Shown: positions 1 to 8,535 of the stretch, piece after piece
Layout of the letters: the number at the start of each line of letters is the position of its first letter
Position numbering within the stretch: the stretch's first letter is position 1
NCBI RefSeq assembly: GCF_036345155.1
Contig: NZ_CP107772.1
Span: 7,068,001-7,132,000, forward strand
Source of the DNA: Streptomyces sp. NBC_00582
Lineage (GTDB): Bacteria; Actinomycetota; Actinomycetes; Streptomycetales; Streptomycetaceae
DNA length: 64,000 nucleotides
Reading direction: 5' to 3'
The notes under the pieces: model-generated
What the model was told of the DNA's origin: nothing
What the model saw: the letters and a program-made list of their open reading frames with translations, nothing else
Database searches by the model: none
Program-made: the position numbers and the translations under genes

Positions 1-658
1 GGGCGCGGGCCCCGTCGGCCACGGCTACACGGCGGGCAACCTGGCGGCGGGCACCCAGTACTACACCTTCAAGGTCGCAGAGAACGTCATCGGCATCAGC
101 CTCGACACCACCGACCCGGGCGGCCACTACAACGGCTCGATCGGCACCGCCCAGCTGAAGTGGCTGGACGCGACCCTGCGCGCCCACAAGGACACCTACG
201 CGATCGTCTTCAGTCACCACACCAGCGAGAGCATGTCCAACACCCGCCCCGACCCCGCCCACCCGCGCGAGCGGCGGCACACCGGCGCCGAGCTGACCGC
301 CCTCCTCGGCCGCCACCGCAATGTCGTCGCCTGGGTGAACGGCCACATCCACCGCAACGACATCACGCCCCACCAGGGCGCCGAGGGCACCTTCTGGGAG
401 GTCTCCACGGCCTCCCACGTGGAGTTCCCGCAGCTCGCACGGGTGATCGAGCTGGTCGACAACAAGGACGGCACCCTCTCGATCCACACCACCCTGATCG
501 AGTCCTCCGCCCCCCACCGCACCGACTTCACCGACCTCTCCCAGACCGGCCTGGCCGCCCTCTACCGGGAGCTCTCGGCGAACGCCCGCACCGACGGGGC
601 ACGGCTCGGCGGCGAGGCGAAGGACCGGAACACCGAACTGGTGCTGAAGAAAGCCTGA
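1..658 (+). CDS. Metallophosphoesterase, C-terminal part (5' end outside window)
   Basis: The frame is open from base 2 and ends in TGA at 656-658, leaving about 218 residues of a longer protein. Two metal-binding motifs of calcineurin-like phosphoesterases are visible: SHHTSES and, about 45 residues later, NGHIHRN (the GHxH motif). The family hydrolyses phosphoesters with a two-metal centre. The style of the C-terminal half resembles the actinobacterial TIGR03767-type secreted metallophosphoesterases, but the signal peptide region lies outside the window, so localisation cannot be seen. The next gene is on the same strand after a 167-base gap, so it probably has its own promoter. The substrate is unknown. 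Confidence 0.8.
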   Translation, partial: GAGPVGHGYTAGNLAAGTQYYTFKVAENVIGISLDTTDPGGHYNGSIGTAQLKWLDATLRAHKDTYAIVFSHHTSESMSNTRPDPAHPRERRHTGAELTALLGRHRNVVAWVNGHIHRNDITPHQGAEGTFWEVSTASHVEFPQLARVIELVDNKDGTLSIHTTLIESSAPHRTDFTDLSQTGLAALYRELSANARTDGARLGGEAKDRNTELVLKKA

Positions 659-825
659 AGAGCGAGACATGGGGGAGATCCGTAACCGGCGGTGGCCCTT
701 CCGTCATCCAGGCTGCGCGCACATGTGACGTCCAGTTCACGCGTACGAAACGTCCGTACCGCCTCATATCGGCTAACCCGCAATGGGCGGGGGTGGCTGG
801 TTATCGGTGTGAGGCGGGTGAGGGT

Positions 826-2043
826 GTGCGTACGGGACGCGGACTGAGGGTGCTGTCGGTCTACGAGGGGTTCTTCTCCGGAGGGGCCCGGATCGTGCAC
901 AGCGACGTGGTGCTGGGACTGCGGGAGGGCGGCCAGCACCACCGGGTGCTGAGCATCCACGGCGAGGTGCACCGCGAGGCCACCCGCCAGCGCATGGAGG
1001 ACGACGCCTGCTACCGGTCGCTCACCGGCGCCGACGTGGGCGTCACCTCCCTCGGCCGTACGTTCGGGATCGGGGGCACGGATCCGGCCGTCTTCAGCGG
1101 ACCGGAACTCGCCGACACCGCCCGGGCGACGGCCGACGCCGACGTGATCCTCTCCCTCAAGGAGCAGCCCCTCGCGCTGCTGCGCCAGGGGGGTCTGCCG
1201 CGCCGCCCGGTCGTGGTCTGTCTGCACCGCTCCGACCCGGAGAACCAGGGCCGCGCCCTGCACGACCTCAAGGCGGGGATCGCCGACGGGACGGTGGCGG
1301 CGGCCGTGTGCTGCGCCGAGTCGACCCGGGCGGCGTACGAGGCGGCGGGCGTCCCGTCCGCCCTGCTGCACGTGATCCCGAACGGGGTCGACCTGATCCG
1401 CTTCCGCCCGGACCCGGCCCGGCGCCTCGCCGTGCGCGCCTCGCTGCGCGTCCCGGCCGAGGCCCCGGTCGTCGTCTTCGCCGCCCGCTACGACGGCATG
1501 AAGAACGTCCCCCTGTTCCTGGCGGCGGCCCGGGCCTGGCTGGACGCGGTCCCCGAGGGGCACGTCCTGATGTGCGGGGCGGGCATGACGGCGGCGAACC
1601 CGGGCCTGACCGCCGACATCGAGGAGGCGTTCGAGGGGCGGCGGGACCGGGGCCGGCTGCGGCTGCTCGGTGTGCGGCACGACATGGAGACCGTGTACGC
1701 CGGCGCCGACGTGGTGGCCCTCACCTCCTCCTGGGGCGAGGCGGCCCCGCTCTGTCTGATCGAGGGCATGATGTGCGGCGCGGTCCCGGTCTCGACGGAC
1801 GTCGGCGACAGCGCGGCGATCGTCGCGGGCCACGGTCTGGTGACCCCGCAGGACCCGGCGGCGATCGCGGCGGCCTGGACCGAGGCGGTGGCGAACCGGG
1901 AGGCGTACGCCCCCGCCCTCGCCGCGAGCAGGGAACGCTTCAGCCGCACCCGCATGATCGCCTCGTACGCGGCCCTCATCGACCGCGTGTACGACACGAG
2001 GAGGGGCCACCGGTCGCCGGTGGCCCCTCCCCTCCCCTCCTGA
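826..2043 (+). CDS. Glycosyltransferase family 4 protein
   Basis: About 405 residues from a GTG at 826. This start was chosen because a GAGG lies 12 bases upstream and conserved sequence (RVLSVYEGFFSGGA) starts just after it; GTG at 850 is an alternative. The GT-B fold is supported by a donor-site motif E305-x7-E313 (GEAAPLCLIEGM), by PNGVDLIRF in the linker between the Rossmann domains, and by VPVSTDVGDSA near the end, all typical of GT4 retaining transferases that use nucleotide sugars. The acceptor is unknown. The stop codon is followed after 17 bases by the end of a convergent gene. A perfect terminator hairpin lies inside the last codons. Confidence 0.82.
   Translation: MRTGRGLRVLSVYEGFFSGGARIVHSDVVLGLREGGQHHRVLSIHGEVHREATRQRMEDDACYRSLTGADVGVTSLGRTFGIGGTDPAVFSGPELADTARATADADVILSLKEQPLALLRQGGLPRRPVVVCLHRSDPENQGRALHDLKAGIADGTVAAAVCCAESTRAAYEAAGVPSALLHVIPNGVDLIRFRPDPARRLAVRASLRVPAEAPVVVFAARYDGMKNVPLFLAAARAWLDAVPEGHVLMCGAGMTAANPGLTADIEEAFEGRRDRGRLRLLGVRHDMETVYAGADVVALTSSWGEAAPLCLIEGMMCGAVPVSTDVGDSAAIVAGHGLVTPQDPAAIAAAWTEAVANREAYAPALAASRERFSRTRMIASYAALIDRVYDTRRGHRSPVAPPLPS
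2001..2029. terminator. Bidirectional terminator hairpin inside the 3' end of the glycosyltransferase gene
   Basis: A perfect 13-bp stem (2001-2013 with 2017-2029) closes on a 3-base loop. It overlaps the last codons of the upstream gene and sits 32 bases before the convergent stop at 2061, so it can serve both transcripts. Confidence 0.75.
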
Positions 2044-2060
2044 TTCGCCCCGGTCCCTCA

Positions 2061-3128
2061 CTACCGGGGCAGCACCAGGACGTACGCGGCCGGATCGCGG
2101 TCCCCCGAGGCCATCAGGGCGGTACGGACCACCGCCGCCTGCTGTTCCATCGCGTCCCTCAGCTTCTTCGGCGTGATGTACACGACCGTGATGCCGAGCC
2201 GCTCCAGGTGCTCGCGCTTACGGGCGTACTCGGACCAGAGGGCGTCGTCGTCCTGCCGATGGCCTTGGCGGGGCGCCCGGGTGTCCAGCTCCACGGCCAC
2301 CGCCTGCTCCGGCCAGTAGGCGTCGAGTCCGCCGAGGTGCGGGCCGCCCGGGAGGCGCAGGTCCACGTTCCAGACCGGGTCGGGCAGGCCGTACTCGGTG
2401 ACCATCCGGTACAGGCGGTCCTCGGCGATGGCCCGGCCCTCGGCGAGCAGCGAGTCCACCGCGTCCACCACATGCGGCCGGCTCAGCAGCTTGGCGTTGT
2501 TCAACTCCCTGACGACGGCGGCCGGTTCGCAGTGGCCGCCGCGCACCGCCTCCGACAGCAGCCGCCGTACCGCGCCCGCGTCCGTGAGCTCCGCCACCGC
2601 GTCCGCCAGGGCCCGGGGGACGGGGGCCACGGGAATCCCGGTGGCCTGCTCGGGGGCCGGCAGGTTCGCGGTGCGGACGACGTGGGCGCAGCCGGTCGAG
2701 CGCACCCGGCGCAGCCGGGGGACCAGGACGTCGATCCGCTCCAGGGCGGACAGCGCGGGGGCGGCGGTGAAGCCGTGCAGGGTGAGGGCCGCGAGGCCCG
2801 TGATCATCGCCTCCCGGTACGTCGGCCGGTGCGGGCGGTCGGCCTCCGGCTGCGCCGGCACCCCGGCCGGCTCCGGCAGCTCGCGGGCCGCGTACAGCAG
2901 GACCGCGTGCAGCCGCTCCTCGCTGGTGGGCGGCCCCTGGTGCAGCATGAACACGCCGGGCAGGAGCTGCTGCCAGGGGCCGCCGGGGCGGCACTGCTCG
3001 GTGGCCTCGGCGGGGGAGACGCCGTGGGAGCGGAGCTGGGCGGCCGTCAGGACGCGGCGTCGGCCGTCGTGGGAGAGGTGGCGCAGCGGGCGGGGGGTGG
3101 CCGGGGGGAGCGGCGTGTTGGGGTTCAT
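2061..3128 (-). CDS. DUF559/AbiEi-like protein of unknown function
   Basis: 355 residues from ATG at 3128. The first 70 residues resemble the winged-helix 'antitoxin' start seen in actinobacterial AbiEi/DUF559 proteins (RRRVLTAAQLRSHGV, then PGVFMLHQGPPT). The last 100 residues look like a Vsr/DUF559 endonuclease-like fold: LDAYWPEQAVAVELDTRA, then KREHLERLGITVVYIT. Such proteins are common and mostly uncharacterised in Streptomyces. No good ribosome-binding site precedes the start, so a leaderless message is possible. It stands alone between two terminators. Assigning toxin-antitoxin function would be speculation, since no partner gene is adjacent. Confidence 0.7.
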   Translation of the reverse strand: MNPNTPLPPATPRPLRHLSHDGRRRVLTAAQLRSHGVSPAEATEQCRPGGPWQQLLPGVFMLHQGPPTSEERLHAVLLYAARELPEPAGVPAQPEADRPHRPTYREAMITGLAALTLHGFTAAPALSALERIDVLVPRLRRVRSTGCAHVVRTANLPAPEQATGIPVAPVPRALADAVAELTDAGAVRRLLSEAVRGGHCEPAAVVRELNNAKLLSRPHVVDAVDSLLAEGRAIAEDRLYRMVTEYGLPDPVWNVDLRLPGGPHLGGLDAYWPEQAVAVELDTRAPRQGHRQDDDALWSEYARKREHLERLGITVVYITPKKLRDAMEQQAAVVRTALMASGDRDPAAYVLVLPR

Positions 3129-3242
3129 GCAACGGGGATTCCGCGCCTGATCCGCCCCTTAACCGCTGTTACACGCCTGTCGACAAACCCGGACAAGCTC
3201 GCCCTAAAGGACGGGTGTTCGGATGCCGAGAGGGCATCGAAA

Positions 3243-3275
3243 ACCCCTGGTCCCGTCGGGCGGGGCCAGGGGTTA
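3243..3275. terminator. Terminator hairpin downstream of pepN
   Basis: A 9-bp perfect stem AACCCCTGG / CCAGGGGTT spans 3243-3251 and 3267-3275. It lies 58 bases past the pepN stop codon on the minus strand. Confidence 0.65.
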
Positions 3276-3332
3276 CGGGTCCGATTGCCTGAATTCCGTA
3301 ACGGTCACCACCGAAGGAATCCATGGCCAGAG

Positions 3333-5909
3333 CTAGTGGCGTTCTTCGGCCCTCGCGTCACGCGCCTGGCCGCGCAGGCCCCGGGCCAGATCGTCCCAGG
3401 CCTCCAGGACCAGCCGGCGCAGCGCCGGGGGCGCCGCGTCGTGGGCGGCGAGCCAGACGTCCGTCTCCACCAGGGTCTGCGGCGAGTCCTGGAGGGAGGG
3501 GAACAGACCCTTCACGATCGTCATCGCGATCTGGATGGACCGCTCCGACCACACCCGCTCGATCGCCGCGAAGTACTTCTGCGCGTACGGCGCGAGCAGC
3601 TCCCGCTGCGAGGGCTGGGCGAAGCCCGCGATCGTCGCCTCCACCAGGGCGTTGGAGAGATCCTCCGACTCCACCACCAGCGCCCACGCCTGCGCCTTGA
3701 CCGCCGCCGACGGGCGGGCGGCCAGGCAGCGGACCTGGTGGCGCTTGCCGGACGCCGTGTCGTCCCGGGCGAGCTCCGCCTCCAGGGCCTTCTCGTCGGC
3801 GTACCCGTGCGCTACCAGCGGCTCCAGGAACGTCCACCGCAGCTCCTGGTCGACGTCCAGCCCCTCGATCACCGAGGTGCCGTCCAGCAGACCCTGCAAC
3901 AGCTCGAAACCGGCCTGGTCCTCGGCGCTCTGCGCGAAGAACCGCGCCCACGCGAGCTGGTGCTCACTGCCAGGCTCGGCCGCGTACAGCTCCCGCTCGG
4001 CGCCCTCGGCGAGCAGCCGCGCCCCCGTCGCCCGCAGCGGCGGCGCCACGTAGTGCACCAGCGCCGACTCCGCCCACGCGTGCAGCATCTGCAACACCCC
4101 GATGTCCGACTCGCGCCCCGCGAACCGCAGCACCAGCGCGATGAAGTCCCGGGCGGGCAGCAGCGCGTCCCGCGTGAGGTTCCACAGCGCCGACCAGCAC
4201 AGCGCGCGGGCCAGCGGGTCGGTGATGTCGCCGAGGTGCGTGTGCAGCGTCTCCAGCGAGGTCTCGTCGAACCGGATCTTGCAGTACGTCAGGTCGTCGT
4301 CGTTGACCAGCACCAGCTCCGGGGCCGCCTCGCCCACCAGGTCCGCCACGACCGTCCGGGGACCGTCGACGTCGGCCTCGGTGCGCGCGTACCGCACCAG
4401 AGCGCCCCCCTCCCGGCGGTACAGCCCGATCGCCACCCGGTGCGGCCGCAGCTCGGGGTGCGACTCCGGCGCCTCCTGCACCACCGCGAGCTCGGCGATC
4501 CGGCCCTGCGGATCGAGCAGCACCTGCGGGGTCAGCGCGTTCACCCCGGCCGTCTGCAGCCAGGACCGCGCCCAGCTCCCCATGTCCCGGCCGCTGGTCT
4601 CCGCCAGCACCGACAGCAGGTCGCCGAGGCGGGTGTTGCCGTACGCGTGCCGCTTGAAGTAGCGGCGGGCGCCCTCCAGGAACGCGTCCTGCCCGACGTA
4701 CGCGACGAGCTGCTTGAGGACGGAGGCGCCCTTGGCGTAGGTGATGCCGTCGAAGTTGAGCTTGGCGTCCTGCAGGTCGCGGATGTCGGCGGTGATCGGA
4801 TGGGTGGAGGGGAGCTGGTCCGCGCGGTACGCCCAGGCCTTGCGGCGGTTGGCGAAGGTGATCCACCCCTGGGTGAAGCGGGTGGCGTTGACCAGCGAGA
4901 AGGAGCCCATGAAGTCCGCGAAGGACTCCTTCAGCCACAGGTCGTCCCACCACTCCATGGTGACCAGGTCGCCGAACCACATGTGCGCCATCTCGTGCAG
5001 GATGACGTTCGCCCGGGTCTCGTACGACAGCCGGGTCACCTTGCCCCGGAAGATGTACTCCTCCCGGAAGGTCACCAGCCCCGGGTTCTCCATCGCCCCC
5101 AGGTTGTACTCCGGCACGAACGCCTGGTCGTACTTCCCGAAGGGGTACGGGTAGTCGAAGTGGTCGTGGAAGAAGTCCAGGCCCTGCTTCGTGATGAGGA
5201 AGACGTCCTCGGTGTCGAAGTAGGGCGCGAGGCCCTTGCGGCACAGCGCGCCGAGCGGGATCTCCAGCGTCGTACCGTCGCCGAGGTCACGGGTGTAGGA
5301 GTCCGTGACGTAGTGGTACGGGCCGGCCACCACACAGGTGATGTACGTCGAGACCGGCTTCGTCTCCGCGAACCGCCACACCCCGTCGGCGCGCTCGCCG
5401 GCGCCGTTGCTCCACACCGTCCACTCCTCGGGCGCCCGCACCTCGAAGCGGAACGGGGCCTTGAGATCGGGCTGCTCGAAGTTGGCGAACACCCGGCGGG
5501 AGTCGGCCGGCTCGTACTGCGTGTAGAGGTAGACCTCGCCGTCCTCGGGGTCGACGAACCGGTGCAGACCCTCGCCGGTGCGGGAGTAGGCGCACTGCGC
5601 GTCCACCACCAGCTCGTTCTCGGCGGCCAGGTCCTCCAGCAGGATCCGGGACCCGTCGAACACCTCACCCGGGTCGAGATCGCGGCCGTTGAGGGAGACG
5701 GACGTCACACTCGGCGCGATCAGATCGGCGAAACTCGCGGCACCCGGCTCGTTGCAGCGGAAGCGGATCGTGGTGACCGAGCGGAACGTGCGCTCCCCTC
5801 GGGACTCGCCCACGGCCGACCGCACGTCGAGGGACACGTCGTACCCGTCGACGGACAGCAGGGCGGCCCGCTCCCGGGCCTCGTCGCGGGACAGGTTCTC
5901 ACCGGGCAC
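3333..5909 (-). CDS. pepN: Aminopeptidase N (M1 family)
   Basis: 858 residues. The GTG at 5909 (VPGENLSRDEA) is preferred over an ATG 19 codons upstream because a strong GAGGGAG lies 7 bases before it and the protein then starts where M1 homologues start. It is a cytosolic zinc exopeptidase that removes N-terminal residues from peptides. Visible motifs are GAMEN at 271-275 (substrate N-terminus recognition) and HEMAH at 305-309 with the distal zinc ligand E328 (HExxH-x18-E). The C-terminal half matches the ERAP1-like helical domain. Length is normal for the actinobacterial enzyme. It is divergent from the thiol reductase-like gene at 6062, with 152 bases between the starts. Confidence 0.95.
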   Translation of the reverse strand: MPGENLSRDEARERAALLSVDGYDVSLDVRSAVGESRGERTFRSVTTIRFRCNEPGAASFADLIAPSVTSVSLNGRDLDPGEVFDGSRILLEDLAAENELVVDAQCAYSRTGEGLHRFVDPEDGEVYLYTQYEPADSRRVFANFEQPDLKAPFRFEVRAPEEWTVWSNGAGERADGVWRFAETKPVSTYITCVVAGPYHYVTDSYTRDLGDGTTLEIPLGALCRKGLAPYFDTEDVFLITKQGLDFFHDHFDYPYPFGKYDQAFVPEYNLGAMENPGLVTFREEYIFRGKVTRLSYETRANVILHEMAHMWFGDLVTMEWWDDLWLKESFADFMGSFSLVNATRFTQGWITFANRRKAWAYRADQLPSTHPITADIRDLQDAKLNFDGITYAKGASVLKQLVAYVGQDAFLEGARRYFKRHAYGNTRLGDLLSVLAETSGRDMGSWARSWLQTAGVNALTPQVLLDPQGRIAELAVVQEAPESHPELRPHRVAIGLYRREGGALVRYARTEADVDGPRTVVADLVGEAAPELVLVNDDDLTYCKIRFDETSLETLHTHLGDITDPLARALCWSALWNLTRDALLPARDFIALVLRFAGRESDIGVLQMLHAWAESALVHYVAPPLRATGARLLAEGAERELYAAEPGSEHQLAWARFFAQSAEDQAGFELLQGLLDGTSVIEGLDVDQELRWTFLEPLVAHGYADEKALEAELARDDTASGKRHQVRCLAARPSAAVKAQAWALVVESEDLSNALVEATIAGFAQPSQRELLAPYAQKYFAAIERVWSERSIQIAMTIVKGLFPSLQDSPQTLVETDVWLAAHDAAPPALRRLVLEAWDDLARGLRGQARDARAEERH

Positions 5910-6061
5910 GGGCGGTACTCCCTCGTTGGTGGCCGGACGGCGTACGAACAGGAGTGATCCTGCCACGCGCCCCTGACCGGGGCAGCGGGGAATGCGTGCC
6001 GCGGGTGACGGTGTTGACGTGGGGAAGACCCTTTTTCCCCGCAGCCCGCCCGAGGAGACAC

Positions 6062-6706
6062 ATGTCCGAGAAGACCCCCGTCGACTTCTGGTTCGACCCG
6101 CTGTGCCCCTGGGCGTGGATGACCTCCCGCTGGGTCCTCGAAGTCGAGAAGGTCCGGGACATCGAGGTGCGCTGGCACATCATGAGCCTCGCCGTCCTCA
6201 ACGAGAACAAGCTGGACGAGCTGCCCGAGGAGTACCGCGAGATGCTCGCGGTCAAGGCCTGGCAGCCGGTACGCGTGGTCACCGCCGCCTGGCAGCTCCA
6301 CGGCGCCGACGTCCTCGGCCCCCTCTACACCGCGCTCGGCACCCGCATCCACAACAACGGCGAGGGCCCGACGGTCGAGGCGATAGCCGGCGCGCTGGCG
6401 GACGTGGGCCTGCCCGCCTCCCTCATCGACTACGCCGAGCAGACCGACTTCGAGTTCGACGCCCAGCTGCGCGCCTCCCACAAGGAGGGCATCGAGAAGG
6501 TCGGACAGGACGTCGGCACCCCCGTCATCGCCGTCCCCGGCCCCGACGGCGAGCAGATCGCCTTCTTCGGCCCGGTCGTCACCCCCGCCCCGAAGGGCGA
6601 GGAGGCCGCCCGCCTCTGGGACGGCACCGTCGCGGTCGCCTCGGTCCCCGGCTTCTACGAGATCAAGCGCACCCGTACCAAGGGCCCTGACTTCAGCAAT
6701 CTGTGA
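6062..6706 (+). CDS. DsbA-fold protein of the mycothiol-dependent reductase (Rv2466c-like) family
   Basis: 214 residues from ATG at 6062, preceded by GAGGAGA at an ideal distance. The thioredoxin-fold start FWFDPLCPWAW gives the active-site motif C15-P16-W17-A18. The conserved Pro loop is VGTPVIAVPG. The family in mycobacteria (Rv2466c) is a mycothiol-dependent oxidoreductase with a CPWC motif; here the second cysteine is alanine, so a monothiol mechanism is implied. No signal peptide is visible, so it is cytosolic. The substrate is unknown. It is transcribed divergently from pepN and is followed by a hairpin at 6727. Confidence 0.85.
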   Translation: MSEKTPVDFWFDPLCPWAWMTSRWVLEVEKVRDIEVRWHIMSLAVLNENKLDELPEEYREMLAVKAWQPVRVVTAAWQLHGADVLGPLYTALGTRIHNNGEGPTVEAIAGALADVGLPASLIDYAEQTDFEFDAQLRASHKEGIEKVGQDVGTPVIAVPGPDGEQIAFFGPVVTPAPKGEEAARLWDGTVAVASVPGFYEIKRTRTKGPDFSNL

Positions 6707-6726
6707 CGACACCCGCTCAGGAATCA

Positions 6727-6751
6727 CCCCCGCGAGCAGCCCTCGCGGGGG
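6727..6751. terminator. Strong hairpin between the reductase gene and the methyltransferase start
   Basis: A perfect 10-bp stem (6727-6736 with 6742-6751, loop CAGCC) ends 4 bases before the ATG at 6756. It can terminate the upstream transcript. Its 3' arm also contains the only G-rich stretch that could act as the ribosome-binding site of the next gene. Confidence 0.6.
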
Positions 6752-6755
6752 CACC

Positions 6756-7541
6756 ATGGGCTCCATGACGGAGATCGACACCTCGGTGCCGCACTCGGCC
6801 CGCATCTGGAACTACTGGCTGGGCGGCAAGGACAACTACCCGGTGGACGAGGCGGCCGGTGACGCCTACACCGCCGTCTTCCCCGGCATCGTCACCCTCG
6901 CCCGCAGCAGCCGCGCCTTCCTCGGCCGCTCCATCACCCATCTGGTCGAGGAGGCGGGCATCCGCCAGTTCCTCGACGTCGGCACCGGACTGCCCACGGT
7001 CGACAACACCCACGAGGTCGCCCAGCGCCTGGCCCCCGAGTCGAAGATCGTCTACGTCGACAACGACCCCCTGGTCCTCGCCCACGCCCGCGCCCTGCTC
7101 ACCTCCAGCAGCGAGGGCGCGACCTCCTACGAGGACCTCAGCCTCTACGAGCCCGACCGCATCCTCCAGGCGGCCGCCCGCACCCTCGACCTCTCCCGGC
7201 CGACGGCCCTGATCCTCAGCGGCATCCTCGGCCACGTCGACGGCTACGACCGCGCCCGCGACCTCGTCCGCGCCTTCCTGGACGGTCTCCCCTCCGGCAG
7301 CTACCTCTCCCTCAACGAGGGCTCCCGGGGCACCGACCCGGTCTACGAGCAGGCCCAGGACGCCTACAACGAGACCGGCGCGGTCCCGTACTTCCTGCGC
7401 CCGATCGAGCAGATCGAGGGCTACTTCGAGGGCCTGGACCTCGTCGACCCGGGAGTCGTCTCCGTCCCCCTGTGGCGTCCCGCCCCGGGTGCCGACACGA
7501 CCCCGATCGGCCAGCACGGCGGGCTGGCCCGCAAGCCCTGA
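6756..7541 (+). CDS. SAM-dependent methyltransferase, SAV2177 family
   Basis: 261 residues from ATG 6756; an in-frame ATG at 6765 is equally possible and matches the usual MTEIDTSVPHSARIWNYWLGG start. This family (Methyltransf_19, formerly DUF574) is greatly expanded in Streptomyces. Motif I is FLDVGTGLPT, followed by the acidic VYVDNDPLVLAHARALL that would bind the ribose of SAM. The signature N-terminal WNYWLGGKDNYPVD is clear. Targets are unknown for the family. It is monocistronic, bracketed by hairpins at 6727 and 7558. Confidence 0.88.
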   Translation: MGSMTEIDTSVPHSARIWNYWLGGKDNYPVDEAAGDAYTAVFPGIVTLARSSRAFLGRSITHLVEEAGIRQFLDVGTGLPTVDNTHEVAQRLAPESKIVYVDNDPLVLAHARALLTSSSEGATSYEDLSLYEPDRILQAAARTLDLSRPTALILSGILGHVDGYDRARDLVRAFLDGLPSGSYLSLNEGSRGTDPVYEQAQDAYNETGAVPYFLRPIEQIEGYFEGLDLVDPGVVSVPLWRPAPGADTTPIGQHGGLARKP

Positions 7542-7557
7542 ACACCCGAAAGGCCTG

Positions 7558-7589
7558 GGCGGCCCCTCCGCTCCCACGGAGGGGCCGCC
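7558..7589. terminator. Bidirectional terminator between convergent genes
   Basis: A perfect 13-bp stem (7558-7570 with 7577-7589) and 6-base loop lie between the methyltransferase stop and the convergent dioxygenase stop. Confidence 0.85.
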
Positions 7590-7629
7590 GACGATCCGGA
7601 CGTACCCCGTACGTTCCGTGGCTAAGCCA

Positions 7630-8523
7630 TTACGCCGCCACGGACGTGTAGTGCGCCGCGTCCCCCTCGATCGAGTAGCTCTCCTTGCCCTCGACGCCCA
7701 CCGGCACGTCACCCGCGGCCGTCACCCGGTGCAGTCGGCGCGGCGCGCCGTCGTAGTTGTCGATGGCGTAGTGCTGGGTGATCCGGTTGTCGAAGACGAC
7801 GAGCTGGTTCTCGGACCAGCGGTGGCGCAGGACGTTCTCCGGCCGGGTCACGTACGACTGGAGCAGATCGAGGATCCTGCGGGACTCGCCGACCGACAGT
7901 CCCACGATCCGCTGGGCGAACCCGCCGATGAACAGCCCGCGTTCACCGGTCAGCGGGTGGACCCGCACCACCGGATGGACCGTGCGGTACTTGATGGACG
8001 TGAACTGGGCGCGGGCGGCGGCCTGTTCCTCGTCGAGCGCCTCCTCCGGCACGGCGTAGTCGTAGTCGTTGGTGTGCTCCGCCCACAGGGTGTCGGCCAG
8101 CCGCCGCAGCGGCTCGGGCAGGTCGCGGTAGGCGGCCGCGGAGCTCGCGATCAGCGTCTCGCCGCCGTACGGCGGGACCGTCAGGCTGCGCAGGGTGGTC
8201 GCCTGGGGCGGGTTGAGGACGAACGTCACGTCGGTGTGCCAGTGGTTGGCGGCCCGGCCGCGCTCGCTGTCGACGGGCAGGACGTTCGGGGTGCCGTCGA
8301 CGGAGGGGACGGTCGGGTGGGCGGTGGTGACCTCGCCGAAGTGGCGGACGAAGGCCTGGTGGGTCTCGTCGTCGAGGTTCACCCCGTCGAAGACCAGCGC
8401 CTTGTGGACGTTGAGCGCCTCCCGCAGGGCGGCGTAGGTCTCCTCGTCGAGGGGCTTGGCGATGTCCACACCGAAGACGTGGGCGCCGATGTTCGCGGTG
8501 ACCTTGCGGATGTCGAGCGTCAT
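7630..8523 (-). CDS. TauD/TfdA-family 2-oxoglutarate-dependent dioxygenase
   Basis: 297 residues, ATG at 8523 with AGAGGA upstream. Fe(II) ligands are visible as H96-T-D98 (WHTDV) and H251 (DNRITQHYA); the arginines in PRRLHRV (262-266) would bind 2-oxoglutarate. Family members hydroxylate sulfonates such as taurine, alkyl sulfates or herbicides so that sulfite or sulfate is released. It is the last gene of a minus-strand cassette with an FMN monooxygenase and an ABC importer, which favours a role in scavenging sulfur from organosulfur compounds. The exact substrate cannot be read from sequence. Confidence 0.88.
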   Translation of the reverse strand: MTLDIRKVTANIGAHVFGVDIAKPLDEETYAALREALNVHKALVFDGVNLDDETHQAFVRHFGEVTTAHPTVPSVDGTPNVLPVDSERGRAANHWHTDVTFVLNPPQATTLRSLTVPPYGGETLIASSAAAYRDLPEPLRRLADTLWAEHTNDYDYAVPEEALDEEQAAARAQFTSIKYRTVHPVVRVHPLTGERGLFIGGFAQRIVGLSVGESRRILDLLQSYVTRPENVLRHRWSENQLVVFDNRITQHYAIDNYDGAPRRLHRVTAAGDVPVGVEGKESYSIEGDAAHYTSVAA

Positions 8524-8535
8524 GGGGGAGTCCTC

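Noticed and set aside
1308..5957. A 1549-codon open frame on the plus strand across the glycosyltransferase and opposite pepN
   Set aside because: It is a high-GC shadow: Arg/Pro/Gly-rich, no domain pattern, and antisense to well-supported genes.
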